NCBI GenBank assembly: GCA_002946415.1
Contig: NJPS01000027.1
Span: forward strand, 26,641 to 90,640
Direction of reading: 5' to 3'
Length of the DNA stretch: 64,000 nucleotides
Source: Rutstroemia sp. NJR-2017a BVV2
Lineage: Eukaryota; Ascomycota; Leotiomycetes; Helotiales; Rutstroemiaceae
The notes under the pieces were generated by a model. It saw only the letters and a program-made list of their open reading frames with translations, ran no database searches and was not told the origin of the DNA. How positions within the stretch are numbered: the first letter of the stretch is position 1; each line of letters begins with the position of its first letter. Positions 26,401-37,553 of this stretch are shown in pieces. The position numbers and the translations under genes were made by a program.

Positions 26401-27654
26401 AGCAATGAATGGATTGCTAGTAGCCAAGTCCAACTTGCCCCTGAAAAAATCACCACTAGCCTGGGGATTGACTAGTTCGGCTTCTACGGAACCATTTTTC
26501 TGCGAATCAAAGCAATAGAACATTACCCTATGAAAGCCCGTAAGTTCTGCAATGATACCCACTACAATATCCAGAAGTTCCTGTATAGATTCAGCGCCGA
26601 CAATCTGTTGTTGCGCCTGGTTCATTATACGCAAAACGTCCATGGAAGAAACGCCGGTCTGTTCCTTCTGTCGAGCAAGCTCCAAGACCCTGAGGGGTAA
26701 GCTTTTTCTTGTGGTGCTTTTCTGTTGCTCATCTGGATGAACTTCGATATCGATTGAATGGATCGGGAGTTTGGGAAGCGCCTTCTCATGGAAAAGTTTC
26801 GGCAGAGCGAAGACATCGGTGTATGGTTCAAACTCGAGAATAACCAGATCCTTACTGCCGTGTGCGACGTGTAGTGCACACCAAAGTCTTTGAGGAGATC
26901 CAGAAGGAAATGTAATCGTGGCGGAGAATACATCAAGCTGCGTTTCCTTGGTACCATTACCCGCACCGTTGACGTTTTTGAGAGCGTAGTTGATACGAGC
27001 AAGTGTATCTTCTGCAGTCTCAGGCTCTAGTATGTTGACAAACGACATCAGTTGGAAGAGTTGTTCTGGTCCGTATCCTAGAAGCATTCGTGAATTCTCA
27101 CTAGCAATCCTGATTTCAAGGTCGTCTTGATTGAATCTCAGGGCAACAAGGACCCCATATTGCTGAATTGCACCCGGCGTGTGAATGGGCTCATCCTCGC
27201 ACCTATAGAAGGTTGGTTTTGTGCCATCTGAAATGATGCCAGAGAAGACGCCAGGTGGTCCGGCTGTAGTAGGTATCATCGTTGCCCGCTCCGTTGTTCT
27301 TTTTCCTCCACCTTCTCCTTCACTCGAAGCCCAGACATCTGATTCGGACTGCGCAAGCCTGCGGATGGCATGGTCGGGAGGTATAGATGGGTATGGAGGA
27401 GGAAGGAAGGTGTCGACATCCTGACGTTTAGAGTCTTCGGTGCTATCCTCTTCACTTTCTTTCGGGCCGGACTGAGCAGCATTCCTTGATGTCAAGTCGT
27501 CTTCCTTTGTAGCTTCCGTGATATGAGGCGCTTCGTCCTGTTCAAGTGGCTCCTTGGTGTCACCCAGCAAATTGCGGATGGGAAACACACGTTCGACTAT
27601 AAAGTCACCAGAGGTCAGAAACACTACTGGCTCTGGAGATTCTGGATTTGACAT
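23412..27654 (-). CDS. Fungal phytochrome, hybrid histidine kinase (group VIII), nine exons
   Basis: A red/far-red light sensor of the fungal FphA type. Exons (minus): 27,654-26,439; 26,388-26,285; 26,207-25,323; 25,245-25,126; 24,974-24,856; 24,794-24,563; 24,503-23,817; 23,765-23,611; 23,550-23,412. They total 3,657 nt (1,218 codons plus TGA) and all phases agree. Acidic, low-complexity N-terminus (~1-145). PAS: RCEDEPIHTPGAIQQYGVLV with C152, the position that binds bilin in fungal phytochromes. GAF with PASDIP (413-415) and SPIHLKYL (H466). PHY with WAG (654) and PRTSF (672-676). HisKA SSHE|VRTPLNAIV (H734), N-box ~838-849, G1 DIGVG 881-885, F-box LFQEFEQV, G2 GVGL ~925. Receiver with D1119 and K1180, ending KYPKLRRDALYTPGYW and RGGWFLV. 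All key residues are present, so the protein looks functional. The first intron is GC-AG. Function in light signalling is inferred from family. Confidence 0.95.
26389..26438 (-). other. GC-AG intron in the phytochrome GAF domain
   Basis: A 50-bp intron starting GCAAGT and ending AAAAAG, with GCTGAC as a likely branch site. Removing it restores the otherwise frame-shifted junction FFRG|LHFPASDIP. Without splicing, translation goes into another frame ending in an unrelated tail. Confidence 0.85.
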
Positions 27655-28989
27655 TCTCTTGCATCGTTAACAACAAGAACTTTGCAGGCTTACATGATCT
27701 CTTGATGTGTCTCGAAGCCGAAGCAAAAGTATTACTGTTCGCGTAGGATGATTACTTACGGACAGTCACAATCTTTCTCAAAAACCTTCAAGTAGTGTTC
27801 TCCAGATAAGGAGATCGGAATTCCTCTCATGCGGCAGATGTAGCTTAGGGGTACCGTACAAAACACTGAGGTTGAGGTCCAGGCCCAGTCGAAGAAAGTT
27901 ACGCCATTTTCTGGCCAAGGCGCATGGAGCGCGATTTAAGAACGTGGGACTTGTTGCGAAATGCGAAGTCTGTTGAAGTTTACTGGTGTGCTTAGATAAG
28001 ATATCGGGGCTTGGGAAAGCCCGCTCCAGGATAATTTTACAATAGTCGTAATGCTGGTGTGGTTTCCGGGCGCCTCGCATAATGAGCCCGTGTACTTAGT
28101 ACTAAAGTACAACGGGGTGCGGAGAGCGAGGTATTCATATCACCCTATAATTTTCACAAAATCTGGTACAGATGTTCCCAACAGCGCAAAAAAGTGCCCG
28201 AAAATTATTAAATAGCAATACCAGCCACTGTGATCAAATTAAGCACCTTTTAAGCATTTATGGTATGCTTTCTGACATCGTGAGATTGGTATTTTGCTCA
28301 AGTCTGAGCTGGAAATATGAGGTGGCTGTGCTCGAATTTTCTACAAGGCTATTTTATGGTCAGATGCTGTGGCACAGATATTGAGGCAATACGGGGAGGC
28401 GGGTAGATGTCCGACTACATGATCTCTTAAATCCCCACCCTCAAGAACAGCGTACTTTCGTAAGGTCTTCCAGACGTACCTTCTAATGTGAAGTCAATAC
28501 TCAGGATATAATTCTTTATTGAGAGCAATATATATCTCCATGGCTCCTCGCAAGATGGGTATGCATTTCGTGGCCATAAGTCATTACGAACATTCTCGCT
28601 TCAAGCCTTCTCTTCACTGATATCCTCACGGCTCAATCACTGACTTTGACAGCGCATTTTATTTTATAGAAAAAATTAAAGCTCAAGCTCCAATAGAGTT
28701 GAGTGGGTATCATGATTCGTTAAAGCACTACCTACGAAGACCTACACTGCCTACTGACTCTTTTTTATCGAGGCTACAGCTATTCCAATACAATGCCCAA
28801 TCATGCTCGAACTTTAGTCTGTTCCATCAGACTTTCGATACCATACCAGTACAAAGCAAAATGCCTCCCGGACTCCAAGGTACCGAGGCGGAATATAACA
28901 CGCACCTTCGTAATAAAGCAACTTTGCAAATCCGCTCGTCAAACTTTTCAGAATGAAACCTTTCTTCTAAACCACCAATCCATCCTTCA
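27655..28989. other. Intergenic region upstream of the phytochrome
   Basis: 1.3 kb that should contain the phytochrome promoter and the 3' region of the transcription-factor gene. A 100-codon minus frame at 27,778-28,080 has no recognised motif and may be upstream transcript. No defined light-response element could be identified by eye. Confidence 0.4.
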
Positions 28990-31635
28990 TTATTCCTGAA
29001 GCAAAGCAAAACCATTCTTCTTCAATTCACCCCCCCTATACACCAATGACGGTCGTCCTTGTATTGGAAATAGCCAAAATAAAGGATTCTCATCCTCTAG
29101 CACAGTTCCAATTCCTTTCATTATATCCACCCTCTCTACATTCGGACAAAATTGATTGTAAGAAATAGAAGACAAACGACACCAAGTATCGAGATCAGCT
29201 TCAGCAATCAAGTCATCATCCTCCGGTAAAGGGATCTTCCATTTCCTCGCCAAGTAGAGAAGGATATTGCAAGCACAGCTAGCAAAACCATGATAGCTAC
29301 TCATTCCTGTAAGGTCAGAGATTCCTTGGAGAAATTTTTCTAGTCCGATACTGGTATTGCCATATGCAATGAGATGGGTGATACCAGTAGTGAGAACAAA
29401 GTAAGGTACAAAGGAAGGAGTTCGGCTGAGTATGTACAGTTGTAAGTAGGACTTCACAAGAGCCGAAATTGCATCTGCAGCTTGATCGCAAACATCACGA
29501 GGTAAGATAGCAGAACCAATCAAAGTAAGCTTGATAAATGGCCGGAAAAAAGTAAAATAGTATAGTGATAATATATACTATAACAGTCTTAGCATAAGCT
29601 GTATTTGATATAAGGTATCATCAAGGTACTTACGAGCAGAATAATACAGATGGTGTAAAGTTCTATCCTAGGCGTAGTGCCGCAGGAATGGAATCGTACC
29701 ATTGAAGATACTGATTATAAATATCGAGCAAATTCTGACTTGTGAAGATTGAACCCGGGGTGTGCAGTAGATACGATGATTTGTGAATAACCTCGGAAAG
29801 TTCAGAGAAGATCTTGTAGACACTTCGAATGTTTGATGGCTGGGTATAATTCCGTTCAAGTAGTCCGCCTATAATGGACAGCGGAGTAAAGCATAGTAAT
29901 TGTGTATATTTACCATTATCCGTGTAGGAAATCCAAGAAGATTTATTCTAAAGTATCTATCATTGGCGGTTCATAGTCAATTTGGTAAGTCGAGAAAATT
30001 GCGGTAATCGCCCAGCGTCAAAGACCAGGCTCTATGATAAGTTAGTCGTCATCTATATGACCAAAAGGTCTTCGGCATATCCTCAATTTTAAGGAGAATA
30101 AATACTGGTTCAAAGTGAAGGCTCCCCAAAACGTGCACATCCTTACTTCCTGCATTCCTTCAATTTGCTCGGGTATTTGTTGTCCCTCGATATCAAGATG
30201 TAAACCCATTTCGATCGCCAATCGTATAGATTGTTCTGAGAAAAAGATACTTTGACTTGAATGACCACTACTTGCTTCACGGATTGCCATCAGACCTAAA
30301 GCTTGGATAGTGGTGAGACTGTGATGATCCTTCTCCTCAAATAAAAGGCGCTCAGCTTCGGCAAAGAAGTGATCACCGACTGTATTGCTGTTGTTAGGGT
30401 CGGCTCGTGCACCTGCTTGTGAGGAGAACCGGCAGCCCACAGCCTGGATTGCATTCACCAGCAACTCACTACAGTAGTTGCGGTCGCCTGTTTTGTAAGC
30501 TTCCAAGAAATGCTCCTTGCTGAGTGAAGCAAATATCGGATACTCCCAGCAGAAATACAAAGCTATAAGATGGTCAACAAGTTGTTTATCGGAAGTAATA
30601 TTGGCCCAACTTAATGGACCAAGACTTTTGCGATCTGAGTGATCTCCGCCAAATTCATGGCCAAGTATAGCCGCTTGTCCTTGATCCCTAGTATATAACA
30701 CCGTACTATTGAGGGTAGAATGATCCATCGTTTTCTCGTGCCAGTGTCCCATAACCGGATATTGACTCAAGCTATTAGGAACCGTAATAGTGCCTGATTT
30801 CCAACTTATCAAATTATCGTTTGTACCGGCCATAGAGTCTGTCATATTGTTCAGGCCCAGCAATGAACTCAACGGTGTTTGATCTTCCACTTGTTGGTCA
30901 GCGGAAATCGATCCTTGTGCTTCTTCTAACCGCAAGTTCGTGAACTGCGAGGTCAGGATTCCGCGCCGCGGTCCCATAGCAGCACCAATAGTCTGATGAT
31001 CACTGAGGCCCGGATGTGTTGTGATATTTTCTCTAGACGGGGAAGAATCTTTCGGCGGGGGACCTTCGAAGTCGCCATTAGTTTCCTGTAACCATTGGGC
31101 TATGCTCTCGACCGATTCGTGATTCTGTATTCGTTCTATAATCGCGTAGGTGTTCTCATTTGCTTCGATAGCGTGAAATATGCGTTCGGCATTGTGTTTC
31201 CAGGAATCATGCGATCTCAAGCTTTCGACCAGTTCCATTTTGATATATTTGATATGAGGCTGATAGCAACACCTCTGCTGAGGTGGCTTCTCAATACATT
31301 TCGCGCAAGGTTCCTTGCCATCACACTAGAACGACTTAGCTACCATGAACGCGATTCTTAGATTATTATGCAAAAATTGCTAATCTGAACGGACGATGTT
31401 CATTAAAATTACTCACCTTGGCTCGACGTCTTTTGCAGTTCAGACATGCATTCTGTACAACGTGTTTCGGCTTCCTTCTCCTTTTCGTATCTCGAGCAGG
31501 GGTTGGTACTTCGTTCTGCGGATCGCGTGAATGAGAGCTCGTCGAGATTCCAGAGGTAAACAATTGATTTGTGCTACTTCTTGCTACGTCGTTATCACCC
31601 TGTGGCTTGTATGAACGAAGACGTCGTAGCGGCAT
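28990..31635 (-). pseudogene. Zn2Cys6 transcription factor with fungal_trans domain, disabled
   Basis: The ATG at 31,635 starts exon 1 (to 31,417). After a 91-bp intron (31,326-31,416) the two halves form a perfect binuclear cluster, CLNCKRRRAK|CDGKEPCAKC then IEKPPQQRC (C-x2-C-x6-C-x5-C-x2-C-x8-C). A middle fungal transcription-factor domain follows (LIALYFCWEYPIFASLSKEH; REASSGHSSQSIFFSEQS; TFWGAFTLNQ), an intron at 30,032-30,105, then AWSLTLG. From there the family's continuation GRLPQFSR...PPMIDTLE...SSWISYTDNG is readable only by switching frame at about 30,012, 29,970 and 29,945. The segment LLERNYTQPSNIRSVYKIF onward is intact to a TAG at 29,663-29,665, and the C-terminus (28,990-29,523) is in good shape. 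With three small indels and one stop it probably cannot make a full protein. Single-base assembly errors are the alternative. Its targets are unknown. Confidence 0.75.
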
Positions 31636-31990
31636 TGTCAATATGACCAAGCATTATCAGTGGATGTAGGAAATGTCTTATATCCTATAAACAAATTTTT
31701 CGAACACAACTCGATAAATATATGACAATGTATTTACCTGGTAATGTATAGTAGAAGAAGTAAGTAGCCAGCAGGTAGATTGACCGATGAGCTAGTGAGT
31801 GCAGATCAATACCGTGAATGAAGAGGAGCTGCTGAGTTTCGTGCTCCCGAAAGCGAGCGACCGGTCCCGGTAACTAGGGTCTCATAGTACAACCTACAAG
31901 TGGTCTGAGGTTGGTCAGCGGTCGGCATGGATCGAAAAGGCCCTAGTATGGTTACCTTGAGAAGCTCGGGTTACTTGGATATCCCTCCCT
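31636..31990. other. Upstream region of the transcription-factor gene
   Basis: Normal composition, no coding frame recognised. It ends at the MITE. Confidence 0.4.
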
Positions 31991-32245
31991 CAGGACAGAT
32001 TAAGTGGAACACTTCGCATTTCTGAGCCCTCTCAAAACGTCAACTCTTTTTACCAAATTCATATTGTATTCGACGTAACTGATGGCGAAAATTATAATAG
32101 ATTATATAGAATAAAGACAGATCAATTCGCTACTAGAACATTAAATTTTATCATAAATTTATAGATAGTTGTATTGATTATAATATAATTCTACAAAAGG
32201 GTTAATATTTTGAGGAAATACGAAACGTTCCACTTATCTGTCCTG
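31991..32245. mobile_element. MITE-like element with ~32-bp inverted ends
   Basis: The left end, CAGGACAGATTAAGTGGAAC (31,991 on), is matched by the reverse complement of the right end, which reads CAGGACAGATAAGTGGAACG (from 32,245 inward). Similarity continues into a CTTCG.ATTTC stretch. The 255-bp unit has no coding capacity. No clear target duplication is visible. It lies at the edge between the gene island and the AT-rich block. Confidence 0.7.
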
Positions 32246-32318
32246 ATGAAGACATTCTTGAACAACGATATAATATGATAGAGAAGATCGAGCTTAACGT
32301 AAAACTCTACTAAGTGTA

Positions 32319-33216
32319 CCATCCCATCAAGTAGACCACTTCTTACCTATATTCAACAACTCAATCTAATCAATTAATTAATCAACAACACAATATACCA
32401 GAACTCAATAAAGAAGTACAATTGAATCTCGCGATTTAGACAATCAATTTGATACCTGGATTAAATATATACAAAGTAGCTAAGTTATACAATATATATA
32501 AGATTATAATCACCCGAAGAATAGCTAGAAAACAACCTATTGCAATTATAGTACTACGATTTCGTCGGTTAACTGAATTAGAAGAGAATATAATAGTTCA
32601 ATATATTCTTAATTTAGATATAAGAGGATATTCACTCTATCTTTATATTATAGAAGATATTGCGAATTATATCCTCGATAATAAGAATACTTAGTATATA
32701 AATAAATACTAGATATAATATTTTATAAATCGACGATTTAAGTTTAAAATCTGCTTTACTCGAATTTATAATTTTCAAAGAACTTTTTATAAAAATCCAA
32801 AACTTATTTCGAAATAGTTTATATTATATAAAAATATCTATAAAGTATATAAAATACTTGAATCAGATATTTGAAATTTCGATAAGATAAGATTTATAAT
32901 AGATATAATTACTTTATATATAATAGTTATAAAAATAGAATAATTAAAAAGAATAAAGAATATTTAGCTAAATAATCAAAAATAGATAATAATAATTATT
33001 ATAATCAATATAGAAAAAGAAGTAATTCTTTCTTTTATATTACTTAAAGAAATAATAGTTTAGTCTTAATAGATAATAATAATTAATTAGTTTAAAAGTT
33101 GGCTAATTAAATCTATAGAGAATAAATAAATAAATAATAAAATAGATTTAGATTAAATCAAATACTTCGAGAAATATATTATTATTTAAATAAAAAACTT
33201 ATAATAACTACTAATC
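32319..33216 (+). mobile_element. Fot1/pogo DNA transposon relic, 3' part lost
   Basis: From about 32,411 the + frame shows a pogo-type transposase: an N-terminal helix-turn-helix (GLNIYKVAKLYN...RRIARKQPIA), then FRRLTELEENIIVQYIL, DIANYILDNKNT, a stop-filled second HTH (FKFKICFTRIYNFQRTFYKN), ESDI*NFDKIRF, which carries the first catalytic Asp of the DDE/DDD core (NFDETGF in relatives), and WLIKSIENK...IKYFEKY, reaching the point where the second catalytic motif should be. The frame is then cut by an LTR at 33,217. Q/W-to-stop changes indicate RIP. The left part (AGTGTACCATCCCATCAAGT at about 32,317) may be the terminal repeat, but its partner is gone. Confidence 0.75.
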
Positions 33217-33393
33217 TATAATGAACTTTCAATAATAGAATAGATTTAACTTTAGAATTAATAACTAAAGAACTAAGAGAATTCTAAAACTTGAAGAATT
33301 TAAATATAGAAAGTTGATTATATATAGAGTATATAATATATTAATACTATAATAGTTTAGATAAGAAATTTAGTTAAGTAAATCTTAGATAGA
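33217..33393 (-). repeat. Truncated LTR-A, inserted in the Fot relic
   Basis: It begins TATAATGAACTTTCAATAAT, a RIP-altered copy of the A1 LTR start (TGTGATGAACCTTCAATAAT), and follows that LTR for about 175 of 214 bp before B2 interrupts it. The flanking 5-mer TAATC has no visible partner. Confidence 0.7.
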
Positions 33394-33943
33394 TATTATA
33401 AATACTTGTTTTCTGAGTTATATAGAAGTAGTTAAGATCTCGAATACTAGAGATCGCGATAATTAATAATACTATTATAGATTTATTATTAATAATAGTT
33501 ATATAGAAAATCGATTGTAATTATAAGAATAAGTAAATAAGTAGTAATTGTTATTAAGTATAAAGCTCTATATATTAAGGAAAACTATCTAGTTATATAG
33601 ATCTTTGTTCTTTACTATCTTATTAATCCTATCAATTCCTACTACTGGAACTACTAGGAGCTATTAGGATATTATATAATTCTAACCTAAAATTCTACTA
33701 AAGATACTATTAATTACTTTAGTATTTATTTATTTCTAGATACTTTATTTCTATAATACCGTTCCTTATAAAGATATACTAATAATTATAGATACTTTTT
33801 TCCTATCTCTATATTATAAATATAGATATCTAGATTCTTCTTTATTATATAATCTCTATATAACAGTTCGACTCTACTAAATAATAGTTAGCTATCTTCT
33901 AAGCCTAAGATCCTTAGATTCTTATTCTAAATATATTATAATA
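33394..33943 (-). repeat. LTR-B, 3' LTR of B2
   Basis: Exactly 550 bp, reverse complement of the two B1 LTRs. Confidence 0.8.
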
Positions 33944-34727
33944 TTATCCTCTTTTTATTTTAGCATTATCCCGATACTTACTATAATAATACAGAATATC
34001 TACTTAGGTTTCTAATAAATATTTTACTCTTTTCTTCTTTATTATATTTAAGGAATTATTCAAATCTTCAAGAAATTGTTATTTAATTTATCTTCGGATA
34101 AAGAAGAAAGAAAAGATAATACTAGTAAAGTATTCTTATTATTCTAAAAAGAATTTAGAATATTATATTCTCTCTAGAACAGATTATTATAAAGAATATA
34201 CTAAAAGTATTAGTTATAATTCTTATAATATATTTGAGATTTCTACTTTTTCTTAGATAGTAATATAATATAAAGAAACTTACTTAGAGATTGAAAAAGA
34301 AAAAGCTATAGTAAAGATTCTTTATTTAAAGAAATAGTAGCGAAAGTTAAAGAAAAAAACTAGAAAGATATTATAGTATAATCTATATATAATAGATATA
34401 TTGGAGGAGTTTAAGGAAAAAGAGAAACTAGAAAAGAAATAAATTAAGTAAGTTAAATAAGCTTTTTAGATATTTAGTTTCTTCGAAATCGATTTTTCGA
34501 TCTTCGAGCTTTCTTTAATAAATAATTCTAAACTAGCTATCTAATTAGAAGTTAAAAGTTCTTTAGATAGAATTTCTCCAAATTTTGTAAATAGTTCAGA
34601 TTCTTAATTAATTTCTATATATTTTCCAAATATAGATATTCTTCCTATTTAATCAAGTAATAAAGTTTTCTTCTAATATACTTTTTATAACGATATATAC
34701 GATTTCGTATTTAGTTAGGCCGATACA
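33394..34727 (-). mobile_element. B2: 3' fragment of a Ty3/gypsy B-family element
   Basis: A minus-strand fragment: 550-bp LTR-B at 33,394-33,943, purine tract (reverse complement of TTATCCTCTTTTT), 3' untranslated DNA matching the reverse complement of B1 46,980-47,670, and the end of the chromodomain near 34,650-34,725. The rest of the element is missing where the C 5' LTR begins. ATAGA (33,389-33,393) would be its target duplication, but the other copy is lost. Confidence 0.7.
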
Positions 34728-34871
34728 AGCTAGGACTAGATAGAGTTAGCTAGATATATAATTATTATATAATCATTTCTTATATATAGGTTCTTCGAGC
34801 TCTAAAGCTCTTTTAGTTCTTTAATTCTTAATTCTAAAGTATATTCGATTTTTTCGAGATATATTATTATA
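34728..34871 (+). repeat. Partial 5' LTR of C (LTR-A, plus orientation)
   Basis: Aligns with the reverse complement of the A1 LTRs (for example GAGCTCTAAAGCTC...TTAGTTCTTTAATT) and is followed by TTATTAAGAAC, matching TTATTAACAAC after the A1 5' LTR. Heavily RIP-mutated and 5'-truncated. Confidence 0.6.
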
Positions 34872-34912
34872 TTATTAAGAACTTATCTAACTATACTAGC
34901 TATATTTGATAG

Positions 34913-35462
34913 TATTATAATATATCTAAATGGGAGCCTGAGAACCTTAGGTTCAGAGAGTGGCTAACTACTGTTCGATGAAGTTGAACCGTTGTACAGA
35001 GATTATATAATAAAGTAGAATCTAGATATTTGTACCTATAGTACAGAGATAGAGAAAAGGTATCTATAATTATCAGTATATCTTTATAAAGAACGGTACT
35101 ATGAGAATAAAGTATCTAAGAATAGGTAGGTACTAGAGTAATCAATAGTATTCTTAGTAGAACCTCAAGTAGGGATTATCTGATATTTCAGTAGTCTTAG
35201 CAGTCCTAATATTGCTAAGATCGATGAGACTGATAGGATAGTAGAGAACGAAGATCTATATAACTAGATAGTTTTTTTTAGTATATGAAGCTTCGTACTT
35301 AACAACAATTACTACTTATTTATCTATTATTATAATTACGATCGATTCTCTATATAACTATTATCAATAATAAACCTATAATAGTACTATTAATTGTCGC
35401 AATCTCTAGTACTCGAGACCCTGATCACTTCTATATAACTTAGAAAATAAGTATTTGTAATA
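34913..35462 (+). repeat. 5' LTR of B1 (LTR-B)
   Basis: 550 bp, begins TATTATAATATATCTAAA and ends GTATTTGTAATA; preceded by GATAG. Confidence 0.85.
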
Positions 35463-35582
35463 TTTTGAATACCTTTGTTACCTTATATACCGAATTGATA
35501 TAGCTCCAAATAATATTATAATAGCTGGGCCTATAAGTTAACTACTAGCTCTATCGCTTACTATAAATACAACTATACCTTT

Positions 35583-35796
35583 TGTGATGAACCTTCAATA
35601 ATAGAGTAGATTTAGCCTTAGAATTAACAACTAAAGAACTAAGAGAGCTCTAGAGCTCGAAGAGTTTAAATACAGGAAGTTGATTATATATAGGATATAT
35701 GATATGCTAACACTATAGCGGCTTAGGCAGGGAGTTTGACTAAGCAAGCCTCAGGCAGGGAGCTAGCTCCAGACTGCTTTCGTGAGGTTCGTCACA
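35583..35796 (-). repeat. 3' LTR of A1 (LTR-A)
   Basis: 214 bp. It differs from the other A1 LTR at about nine positions, all transitions. Bounded by CCTTT. Confidence 0.95.
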
Positions 35797-35894
35797 TTAC
35801 CCCCCCCTCCAAATAAGCTCGTCCTCGAGCGCTATCATCTTAGCCAAGGGCTGATAATTAGTATTAGTTAAATGAGTATAGGGTAAGGAGTATA

Positions 35895-36173
35895 TTAAAG
35901 AAATGAGCTAAAGAATATACGCCTTTGGGCCAGCATCATTAGATGATCATCATCTGTATAGTCATAATCCTCTTCTCTATTTTGAAACAGTCGTAGCCAT
36001 TCGGGCAGGAGGGCAGATGGGCCAGGAAGTATTAGATTCTCCAAGTGGAAGTCATATAGCTTATACAGTACCATCTTCAAGTCGGAAGCTTTGTACCAGG
36101 TCAGATCAGCATCATAGTTAAGCCAGGAAACGCGGTATTCTAGGGATCTGTAGCGTTTTCTGCAAGCAAGCAC
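35895..36173 (-). pseudogene. A1 pol C-terminus with chromodomain-like fold
   Basis: YRSLEYRVSWLNYDADLTWY, then KASDLKMVLYKLYDFHLENL, matches the chromodomain layout (xEYLVKWxxY...TWE...L...F). It forms the end of the A1 integrase and is followed by a TAG. A matching segment ends element C near 53,860-54,060. Confidence 0.7.
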
Positions 36174-36860
36174 CTTGTCGACTTCGTACTCGTCGGTACC
36201 TGTGATATTGAGTAGCAGCGGGGGCTCATTATACTAGCTAGGCAATGGGTCGTCGGCAGCTTTACACAATTTGTCTGCTGGGAATATATCATAGATATGT
36301 ATTATGTCAGGCAGTTCTAAGCGGAATAAGTGGCCTATTTTCTCGAGTATCTTGAAGCGTCCATTTGTAAGGTAATTAAGCTTTCTTGATAGTCGCTATA
36401 TCGGGAGATATCGCATATCCAGCTATATATAGTCGCCTACATCGAAATTAATAGGCCTTCGATATATATTAGCTGCTTTAGATATACGGTCTTATACTCT
36501 CTATATAGTAGAGTGTGTATATTCAAGCACTTCGCAGTTATAGCGAGCATAAGTACGGGTGTTATCTATATTGAGGTCATCAACTGTAGGGTAGTCTGCT
36601 TGCCAGCTCCATAGGACTCTAGGAGCATATCCGTAGAGTACTTCGAAAGGCAGGAGATCTCCGAGCAACGAATACGGAAGCGTTAACTAGATATAATCCA
36701 TTATAGAGAGGTATTCCGACCAATCGTCTTGGTAGTAGCTGACAAAGGGTTTCAAGTGCTTTTGTAGGTACTGATTATAAATCTCCGTCTGGCTGTCTGT
36801 TTGCAGGTGGTCTGTAGTAGAGAGTTTGGTATCTATACCTAGGATACTATTGAATTCCTT

Positions 36861-37553
36861 CTAGAAGGAGGAGATGAACTGAGGACCACGATCTGACAGC
36901 ATGGTGGTTGGTAGGCCGTAGTATCGGTAAATATATATTAAGTACAGCTTAGCCTGTTTATATATATCGATGATCTTGTAGCAGGGAATAGTAATAGCCT
37001 GCTTACTTAGACGATCGATGATAACTAATATATTGTCGAATCCGTGCTTATCCTTATTGAAGCTATAGTAATCCATGGTAATATACTCCCAAGTATATAT
37101 AGGGATTGGCAGGGGATATAGTAAACCAGGTATCTTATCTCTTGGTACTGAGCTGCGACGGCAGGCATAGCAGTTGTGTATATAAGTGGCAACATCGCCT
37201 TAAAGGCCGCGCCAATAGTACTGGCAGGTAAGCAGCAATATAGTCTTCCGAATACCAGGGTATATAGTTGTCACAGAGTTGTGGACTTCGCGGATTAGAA
37301 GGGTATGCAAATTAGCTGTATCAGGGACGATCAGACGACCTTTGTACAGTAAAAGACCATTTTGCATAGAAAGCTTGGCTTGGTCGGTAGTCGATGCAAT
37401 TCTCAGCGATTGCAAGCTTTTCGCCTCTTGGTTCGCCTGTAAAACATATGCAATGAGAGTCAGTTGATTTGGTATACTATACAGCTCGAACAGCTGGGAG
37501 TCAGTTTCGCAAAAGTGGGTATACATTTGAACAGCAATTATCTGAGGATCCAA
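36861..37553 (-). pseudogene. A1 integrase, zinc-binding N-terminus and catalytic core
   Basis: The piece at 37,553-37,200 holds a reporter of RNase H linker and the H-H-C-C zinc domain (LIREVHNS...GIRKTILLL, with one His read as Tyr). The piece at 37,076-36,861 holds the core (MDYYSFNKDKHGFDNILVII, DRLSKQ, then SDRGPQFISSF), giving the first two of the D-D-E residues. The frame is broken between them by single stops only. Confidence 0.8.

Noticed and set aside
26327..26520. Apparent frameshift in the phytochrome GAF domain
   Set aside because: Fully explained by a 50-bp GC-AG intron that restores the family sequence.
27778..28080. 100-codon minus frame upstream of the phytochrome
   Set aside because: No recognised domain; may be part of the promoter or leader, and not enough for a gene call.
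34728..34880. Possible inverted LTR-A fragment belonging to B2
   Set aside because: Its end is followed by the C leader sequence that continues after B1, so it is better explained as the partial 5' LTR of C.
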